DNA of 64,000 nt from Poecilobothrus nobilitatus (taxonomy: Eukaryota; Arthropoda; Insecta; Diptera; Dolichopodidae): the NCBI GenBank assembly GCA_947095535.1, contig OX352774.1:247529825-247593824 (forward strand), given 5' to 3'. The notes below the pieces were generated by a model. That model made no database searches, was not told the DNA's origin, and saw nothing but the letters and a program-made list of their open reading frames with translations. Of the stretch, positions 1-9,900 are shown piece by piece; within the stretch, counting starts at the first letter, position 1, and every line of letters starts with the position of its first letter. The position numbers and the translations under genes were made by a program.

Positions 1-62
1 TTTGTGTCCTTTTCACTAATTTTACAGATATATGTAGGCCTAAATTTAATGATATCTAACAA

Positions 63-760
63 TGGCTCTGATTTCGATAGTCATATCACTTTCATTTTTT
101 ATGAAAAACAAAATTTTTGATTTCGATAGTCATAAAAAATGAAAAAAATCATAAAAAATGAAAAGAAGCTGATTTTGATAGTCATATGCAGTCATATAGT
201 CATACTCATTTAAAACGTCAAATTTTCTCATTTTGAAATTGTTAAATGAGTGCTTGTAAAAATGGATTTAGGAAAAAATTATGAAGTATTTCATTTATAT
301 TTATGTGAATATAGGAATTTTTATAAGTAACCTATGACTGACTATACGATAGCATAGGTTGCAAGAAAGCCCATTAATTTGTGAATTAGAAGTCGTTCCG
401 ACATGTTAAAAAAAAAGGTACTCAGGTACTTAGGAAAATAACAAAGTTCAACTTTTCCCCAAAAAACAGAACCCAAAAACAAAGAACCACTTTTCGGCAC
501 TTTTTTTAAATTTTTTGCTTTTTTTCTATTACAGTATTGGGAACTACGTGTTTTAAATCTTAATTTTTTACTTATAGCTTTTCTTTGTATAGTCAAAACC
601 TCAAAATAAGAAAGTATTGCCGGCTTAAAAAATAATGTAAATCATTTTAATTTTAAATTCCATTTCATTTTGCCCGACTATCGAAATCGCAAGAAATTAT
701 TAAAATGAAATGAAATTTTTCATTTTCATTTTTATGAAATGACTATCGAAATCAGGGCCA
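63..760. mobile_element. Terminal-inverted-repeat element with subterminal repeats
   Basis: The two ends are inverted copies of a roughly 22-bp sequence with the core CTGATTTCGATAGTCAT, at 63-84 on the left and 739-760 on the right. The motif GATTTCGATAGTCAT recurs inside the left end near 119-134 and, with one change, near 173-187. It recurs in inverted form near 675-689. Poly-A/T and ATGAAA-rich sequence follows each copy. No transposase frame is visible, so this looks like a non-autonomous foldback or MITE-like DNA element. The target-site duplication is not clear and I do not assign a superfamily. Confidence 0.6.
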
Positions 761-3700
761 ATATTTAAGGGTAAAACAAAAGGAAAAAATGTTTCAAAAT
801 GTTAGAAATAAATGTTTGCTTAAAATACAATTTTTTGTTATTTTCAAGTTTTACTATTTCTTTTCTTCCTTTTGACTTTCCATATTTAGACAAACCGAGT
901 AAGCGTTATATTATTATTATAAGATTATTTATATATTATATAGAGCATTTCCGTGAAAATTCTTATTCTATTCTAAAAGAATTACTTCGAATCATTTTTT
1001 GTTGTTTAACATTAATTTATTTGTAATTTTAAACAAAATGGTGGCAACCTTAATATAACATTAAAATATATGTATATAATATATATGTACCTATATTATA
1101 TAAATACAATAATTTGATATTAAAATTTTTTTCTTTTATTGTCATATATCGTAATTTTTTTTTTTCAATTTTAAGAGTCAAAACTAAAATTTTTATACTG
1201 CTCCGTTTTTTTTATGCTCAAGCGCTTTTTTGGTTTTTCAATTTGATTTTTACTTTTTTTGGTTTTATTTTCCTATTTTCATCTTAAATGTATATGGTAA
1301 GTATATTTGTAATATGAATCTGAAGTATATTTCAGTATCTATATAACAAGTACCTACATTTTTTACTTTGAGAATTTTTATTCAAACAAATCCGAAAGCG
1401 AATATATAGAGAAAAAAAATACGATATTAGAATTCTAAAAGTGTGTTTAAGGATCATATGATAAACATAATAGAAGATAAAATCTTAAAAAGCTTTATAA
1501 TTAATATAATAAAAGCTTAAATAAAATAAAGTTATAGTTTTAGAGATCTTTATTTCAAAATTGTTATATATATAACAATATGTAAGCTTCTTTAATGTGA
1601 TTTTCAGTAATATTTTATTCATTTTAAAAAATTTTTGTGAGGGGTTTGAAAAGTTGTAAGAAAAATTATACATTTTAGTTAATCAATATACAATAAATTA
1701 CTTAGAAACCCCCTAAAATTGCAGTTTTTTGTTTAGATTTATAAAAATTTGCATTTTTCATAATAAGAACTAAATATAAAGAAGGATTTTTATATTTTTT
1801 TTAATGTTCTAATGTCTGATGTAATGTAAGGATTGGCGTACAATAAATTATTTAAGTAAATTTAATATAAATTTAAGATTTATACACTGTGAGGTGAAAT
1901 GCATAAGTTGTTTCTATAATCTATGATATAATGTATGATTTGGATTTTGAATGTGGGCAAGTTCTCATTCATAAATCCTTATGAATTTGATTAATTTTAG
2001 AAAAGATCTTAATAATTAATACTATAAATTTAAATTCTAAAAAAAAAGGATACATAAAGCTTTTATTAATTGTAGTTCAATGACAATCGTTTTATTAAAG
2101 TTTTTCTTTTAAAAGATTTTTAATTAATTTTATAAAATGTACCGGAATTTAACTTTTTTTTTTGACTAAAGTAAAGGGACAAAAAAAAAAAAAATTAAAA
2201 AGAAATTGGTTGAGTCCGACTAATTAAAAAAACTGTCTATCTTAAAAGTTTGTTACCTTGTAAATGAATACTTTTAATAATATTTAGTAATATAAAATTA
2301 ATTAAACATAGAAAAATTTAATTAATTGTTCGAATATAGAAATAATTAATTAAATTAGTTAAAGGGTGTGGTCAGAGCTGTAAGAATAAGAGTATAGTAG
2401 CTTATAAGAGTAGTTTTAGATAAATTTAAGTTTATGTTAAATTAGTTAAGTTTTATAAAAAAAATATTAAACATTGGTTTTTTTTTCAAATTTTACAATG
2501 ATGAATGACTATTAATAATACAACATATTGTAAATTAAATAATTAGAATACATTTTAACTTAATATAGATATTAAATAAAATATTTTTATATGTTACAAA
2601 ATTAAAATAATTAAACCTTTTTTGTTAACTTTATTTTGTAGGTTATGATATTCATAAGACTGTAAAATTATAACAAAAAAAATAAAAGTTTATTTAAAAA
2701 AAAAAAAAAAAAAACAGGCAGAGCTGTAAGAGGCATAATATATTTTGTATTAAACAAGTGTATAATATTTTTATATGAACTATAGATTTAAAATAGCATT
2801 TGAATAACTATTTATCTGATTTTTTATCTGAATAATAGCATATTTTTCTAACCATAAATAACTTAACTTTTGTATATAAGTATAATTTACAATTCATTAT
2901 CCAATTAGCTTGATTTTGTTCCCTAAAAAGATGTTTCTGATTATATATTACGATCAAGCAGTTGAAAACAATAGTTAAATTCTATGGGTAATGAAATTTT
3001 TTAGTCATGACATATACATACAAAAGCATTTAAGTGAAGATAAATAAAACAATATTTACAATTTTAATACACATTTTAATACAAAAATCCAAGTATAACC
3101 AGAAATTATATATATATATATATATAGTTTCTGATATAACTAAACAAAACAAAAATATTCTTCTCCTAAAAGTATGCAACTTTTAATATAATTAAAATAA
3201 AAGTTTTTTTTTTTTTTTATTATATTGTTATTATCGTTACTTAGATATTAAAAAAGTAATTTATAGTAACAAAATAACAACGATTTACCGTTAACTATAA
3301 ATTAAAGGATATCAATAAACTTATTTTGTTTAGTTTTTTTTTTTTTTTTTTTTTTTTCTAACACAACCTGCCATATTAATTTGTTTTATTTTATTATATG
3401 TATAGGTATGTATAAATAAATAAATATGTATTTCTTATGTATGTACTTTTAAGTGTTTTAATATTGTTACCATATCATTTTTTAACTTAATAGTTTATTG
3501 TTATTTACACGTTTTGTTTTAATACTGATTAAAATATAAACAAAATATTTTGTATAGCTATTGTTTTATTAGTATAAACAACTTCAGTTTAATAAAAACT
3601 TCAATAATAAATAATGAAAACTTAAGATTGTTTTTATTTCTGTGATAATTTTTCTTTTTAATAATTAATTTTTTTTTTTTTTTTAAATTATTGAAATTAT

Positions 3701-3870
3701 TAAAAAAAAGAGAAAAAAAAGACTGAATTAAAATCAAACAGTATTAGTTGCTTAAAAAAAAAAAGATTGAAATAAAAACTGTGATTTAAAGTGTAATTAT
3801 ATCAACTGCAAAACAAAAAAAAAAACAAAATTATAAATCTAATGAATTCAAGAAATTTTTTTTTGTAAAA
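761..3870. other. AT-rich non-coding stretch upstream of first exon 1a
   Basis: There are no protein-like frames. The stretch has many A and T homopolymers and a TA dinucleotide run at about 3107-3126. A TCAGTT initiator-like hexamer at 3584-3589 lies about 285 bases before the first candidate start codon, with a weak TATAG at 3553. In such AT-rich sequence these are only suggestive. Confidence 0.5.
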
Positions 3871-3948
3871 ATGGGAAAAGAATTATGTAAAAGATTTGGT
3901 AATACATCCGAAGATTGGGAAATTTTCGATATTTTGTGTAATGATTTT
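3871..3948 (+). CDS. Alternative first coding exon 1a (candidate)
   Basis: This exon opens with ATG and reads 26 codons: MGKELCKRFGNTSEDW, then EIFDILCNDF. It ends exactly at a perfect GTAAGT donor at 3949. The frame at the donor is phase 0, matching the acceptor at 8712. The amino-acid mix (Trp, Cys, Asp, few Lys/Asn runs) is unlike the chance frames nearby. It would give a protein with a mixed, slightly acidic N terminus and a first intron of 4.8 kb that contains the SINE cluster and exon 1b. It is too short to be certain without transcript data. Confidence 0.5.
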
Positions 3949-6900
3949 GTAAGTCTTTAATTATTTTTATTAGATATTTCAAAAATTATAAAAATTTAAA
4001 ACTTTGTTTATAATATAATAATATTTTGATTAGAAATTTAAAATTGTTGTAATTTTAAATATTATTTAAAAAGACGACTGATTACAACAAAAAAAAAAAC
4101 ACAACTAAGTATAGGCACAATAATTTTCTTATAATCCTTAAATTTCCTTATACATATTCCTTATAATCTAAATAATAGAATGTAAGATGCAAATGCTCTG
4201 AATCATTAAAGTAACAAAATTAATTAAAAAATTATGTCGAATGAATTTATAAAATGAATTTAAAATAGAAGCAAATCAATTATTAAAATGGAGAAAAGTT
4301 ATAATTTTCAGATATTTTAATAAATAAGATTTTATTAAATTTTTTAAAGATTAATCAATATTAAAACAGAAATTTTGTTTAAAAAAAATTGAAATAATAT
4401 TTTAAAGTTAATTAAATAAATTTATATTAGAAACTGTATGGCATTAAAGTTCATTAACAATTTTGCCTAAATATATGCAATTTAATTTTATATATTTAAA
4501 TAGTATCCAAAACTAAATCCATAACCCCCTTACGACCAAATATAATGTAAACATATATATAGTATATAATATAAACAATTAGTATATAATTTAATAATAG
4601 TATAAAAACCTATAATGGCCTTAGTAGCTGATGGTTCAATAATATTGCATTACATTTATGTATGTTATTTATTTATTTATTTATATTAATATTACATACA
4701 TAAATGTAATGTAATATTATTGAACCATCGGCTACTAAGACCATTATAGATTTTTATACTATTATTAAATTATATACTAATATTATATATTTTGTTTATA
4801 TTATATACTATGTATTTACATTATATTTGGTCGTAAGGAGGGTATGTAAAGAAAAAACACTTACGACCTGTGCATGAATCGAACCCACACTCCTTCGGTT
4901 AATACACCACACGCTTACCCACTAGGTTACCGAAGCCCCTTATGTATGTTATAAAAGTTATGTAATTATAAATAAATAAATAAATAAATCCATAAAATCT
5001 GTAGAATATTTAAAATCTGGGACAATATTAAATTTTTACCTAAAATAGTTTAGTCTTCAATTCCGTATAAAATATTGTAAATAAAGTATACATGTATTTA
5101 CTTAAATTTAAATAAATCTTAAATTCTAATTATAATCACAAAACAACAAACCTAATGAATCCTAGCAAAATTAATGAATTAATCAAAAATAATGTAAATA
5201 TAAAAAAAAAATTAACTTAAGATAATAATTATAGCATAATATAATATATATAAAACATTGAACTGTAAATTGCACTGTCAAGCCCAAAATGGCCTCAGTA
5301 GCCGAGGGCTCTACTGATATTATATCAATTAATTGCATAATGTTAGACTTAAATAAATAAATAATTCTATTGTTATAGGGATCTCGGTGGCCGAGTAATA
5401 ATAAGTACTTGGTTTATTAACCGAGGGGGTGTGCCTTGAAATCTTCAGGTATGTATCAAATCCTTCTTGCTACCAAATATAGTATACATATATAATATAT
5501 AATATAAACAAAATTAATAATATTATTAATCGCATTTGACCTATAATGGACTTAGTAGCCGATGATATTAGTAAAATTGCATTTGTAAAATTAATACAAA
5601 TACATATATAAATAAAACAACTCTATTGTTATGGTCTCTTTTATTACTTTTCTGATCAATCGAACCAACAACGTATTTTGTTTTTTTATTTGTTTTATAA
5701 TTTCAAAATAACAAAATATCTTGTTGTTATCAACAAATAAAAATTAAAAAAGTTAAAATCGGAAAACTATAAAAAATTGAAGAAGATTTTTTTTAACTAC
5801 CTACTAACTACAACAAAACAACATAATATGTAATATAAACAAACTTTTTATACCCGAAAAAAAATCAACCAAAAAAACACGAATAATTTTTTTTTTCTTT
5901 TTTTAAATTACTCTATTACATGCAATTTTAATAACTTATAATTCCTTATAGTTATTTTTATAGAATCAAAATCGAAAAATTTTCATTATCCTGAATGATT
6001 TTTTACATTGAAATCAAGGAACAACATTTGGTTACAATGGTGCGGTATTTTCTTAAATTAATCGATTTGAAGTCTTTTTAAAATCTCTTTAGTTGGGTAA
6101 TTCAACCAATAAAACCCCCTATAAAAAACATAATAAATGATTTTTAAATGATTTACAAAACAAAAAAAAAAAATCCTCTTTTTTGTTATAATAAAAAAAC
6201 AACACTAGTTGACGACCGCTAACATCCTTGCAATTTTTCTTCTTTTCCTATTGTTGATTCCATGTGAACGACCTACTAACGAAACAAATATAATAAAAAA
6301 AATTTTTTTTTTAAATGATAGTATCGTAATGCAAAAACCACATATAGGAACTTAAAATAATAAAAGAAAACCAAAAAAAAAAAAAAAATGTGAAAATAAC
6401 AAGAAATTCCTGAATATGAAATAATTTTTTTTACCGTTTCCACAATAGTTCAGTCAACGGTAGCACTTCATTGAAAACGGTTAATATTTAACCAAAAAAA
6501 ACAACGGTTCTTTTTTGTATAAATAAAGCAAAAAAAAAAAAAAACAAAACAAAATAACAAAAATTATTTCTACATACGACTGTACTTATATTAAAAATAA
6601 TACAAATGAATATTACAGTTATTTTAAAGTGCAATTATTTTAAAAGTCGGTCATCTTATCGTGACTAAATCTTCAAAAGAAAAAAAATTAAAATAAAAAG
6701 GATATTTCTTTTTTAACACTGCCACTATTTATACTGCTACCTGAACAAAAAGGATATTTTTATTTTTGTTTTTCTCTTCTTTTTATTATTTTAAAATAAC
6801 GGTTTATTTATAATGTCAAAACATAATCATCATCATCATACGATAAGTGGACATGGACATGGGCATGGGCATGGACATGGACATGGACATCATGGACATA

Positions 6901-9900
6901 GTACAACTGGTCTTTCACCACATCATCATCATTTTGTATGTAGTATTGTGTGTATTTGCGTGTGTGTGTTTGTATGTGTGTGTGTATGCGTTTTAATTAA
7001 TAATTTCGATTAAATATTTAACATTTCGTTTTATATATACAGAAATTCACCTCACCTACAAACAAATTTACCATAACTTATATTAAAAGGATAAAAAAAA
7101 CATGTTATATATTTTTTGTTTAAAGCTCCTTTTTAATAAATACATATTTATAATGAAAGTGATTTTCATTTTTTTTTTAAGGGGCAACGAACATTTTAAA
7201 TTATTTCCTGAGTACAAGGTTTATATGTTTTTACTGTTTTATGTTATAAAAAGTTTTTGTTGAACAAAATCTACTTTTTAAAGTAGATCTAGTTTATATG
7301 ATATGAAATAGCGACAAAAATGAAAATTTTGTATTTGTTTTTTTGAAATTGAAATGGATATTAACTGAAATTAGATCAAGATCAAATATACACAGAAAAA
7401 TTATATAATTAAATTAATTTACAATGAAATAATATTGTAAGAGTTCGTATAACTTTAAAGTTAATTTGTAAATGTTTATTAGGTATATAAATGACTATTA
7501 GTATGAAATTCTCCTATAATTTTATAGCTTTCATACACAATTCCGTACAAAATAAGTACCCATAATTTTTCAAAAATTCAGGAAAGGAATTTTTTCAACA
7601 TACAGCTAAATTGCCTGATAGAGTAAGGGTTAATATTGATACTATATTTATAGGGTTAATTTTTTATTTTTAATTAAAGTCAATAAGATTAAGGAATATA
7701 TGTTTACTAATGCATCACTGTTTCCAAAGAAAACTTAGTCAGAAATTGTCTTAGTCATTCAGAAGAACATGATAAAGCTTTAATTTCATATAATATGAAC
7801 TGAAATAGATTTTCTTTTTAAATCATTTCAGAGATTCGGTACTAATTGAATTACTATAATATTTTTGTTTTATATCCTTTAACTTATATACATTTATAAA
7901 AGAATTCAGATTACAGTATGCCTAACTTGGTTAAAAATGTTCCAAAAAAAAAAAACAACGCTATACTAGATCATAGTAGGTTATAGGTAGATGGTGTGCA
8001 TATGTTGCAGGTTACTATCAAAATCTTACGGTATATAAAATTAAAGTAAATGTAGAAACTGACTTTTATAAATGATTAATTGTGCTATAATTTTATACAC
8101 TCAGGAAATTCTTTTTTTAAATTGTAAAATTTGTTATAAAGTATAACAGTTTTGAAAAACGAAATATTTGAAAGAAATGGAAAAAGATAGTATAGGATCT
8201 CTCTGTAATTTGTTTGTACTATGCTCATTAATTTCAATCTTTTTCTGACTAGTAACAATTAGTATCAGTTTCTTCATATATTGAGAGTTTTTTTTCAGCT
8301 CTTCGTGACCCCTTTTTCTAATCTATATTTATTTTATTTGATGTTAAAAATAAAAGGTTTAATTTAATCAAGTATGTAATGTATTGAGTGAAAATCGCTC
8401 CCTGAGCCTCTAATAAAATTGTACTTTTGTATTTTTCTCAACTAAACCAAATGCTTAAAATACACAAAATATGTTAAGGATATAAAAAAAAAAATTTTTC
8501 CTGTAAATATCATCAAATATTATCCTTATAAGAAAGGTGAAAATAAAAATTCGAACACATAATTATCATGCAATTTTTCAGGAAATTGAACTTTAAAAAT
8601 TACATGAACAATTTTTTAAACATAAAAATGAAATATGAATTATATTTACTACAAATACATATAAATATATATGTATACATATATATAATTTCAATTTTAA
8701 TTTTTGTTTAGTTGGATACATCATGTGGGGCAACAACAGCAGCACATTCAGATCATGTAAGCCACTCCTTAGATTTAGTAACAACATTACGTAGTGAATT
8801 AGCAGCAATATCCTATAAAAGGGATCGTCTCGTTACCGAGGTAATTTCTATTTTTAGTATCAAAGCATAAATAATCCATAGTAATCAAAAATAATTTGAT
8901 TTGATTATTTTGCTTTTTTGTGTTTTTTTTTTTTGATTTTCAAAATAAAACCAATCCTTATATTATGTACTTATAAATCAAGTAATTATAACAACAAAAC
9001 ACTATTAAATCTCATTCCATTTTGGTCCCTATTTTTTCATTCAGTTTTTCATTTTCAAGTTAAAATTTATGGCATTCAAATAAAGTTTAGAATTTTTTTC
9101 CTTTTTTTTATGATAATTTTTTAATGTATTTTTTTTTTTTTTAAATGAATGAATAGTTGACAGAAACAAAAAGTGCCCTCTGTGCCAAGGATACTGAATG
9201 TGAATCATTGCGTGCACAAACAGCACGTCAAGCCGCACATATACATTCATTACAAAGTCGTTTACAGGCAGCTGAAACACGCGAACGTAGCCTACAAGAA
9301 CGTTGTGAAAATACAATAAAAAATTTAACAGGAGAAAAACGTTGTCTAGACGATAAAAATAAAGAGCTTTTAGGTTGTATAAGACGATTAGAAGTTGATT
9401 TAAGTAATGAAGAAGGTAATAAAGAACAAATAAAAGCACAATTACATGAATTATTACGAAAATTATGTGTTTGTTTGGAGATTGATGTATGTGATCCGGT
9501 ACATTTATCACCAGATTGTGTTGTTGGTAAAGCTGGTGAAGTTGTTGCTGAATTACATCGTTTACGTAATAAGGTAAAATTAAGAAATTTTGTCTTTAAA
9601 TTTTGTTCAAAAAAATTATTAATAAAAATTTGGCAAAATCTTCTTAATTTAGTTAGCATCAACATGTGAAAATTTAGGAGCTGTTGAAAATGAATTTGGA
9701 AATTTTAAAACATTAGCTAGTGCTGAAAAAGATCGTTTTAATGCACAATTAGATGCAATGCAAAATAATAATCATGAATTAGAAGGACGTTGTAGACAAT
9801 ATGAAAGAGATTTACAAATAATTAAAGATCGTCTGTGTGAATCTGATAATTGTAATGAAAAAATGAAAGAAGAATTAAGAGGTTTTGAATCACGTTGTCA

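Noticed and set aside
3553..3589. TATAG plus TCAGTT as the promoter of exon 1a
   Set aside because: Both motifs are weak or common in this composition and the DPE position does not match. Kept only as a remark.
6936..7013. Extension of the His-rich frame into a Val/Cys-rich tail
   Set aside because: It reads through a GTATGT donor into a TG microsatellite, so it is not coding.
9041..9665. Two long minus-strand open frames (9041-9511 and 9228-9665)
   Set aside because: They lie antisense to exon 3 of the coiled-coil gene and have no independent start, splice or codon signal. They are shadows of the coding strand.
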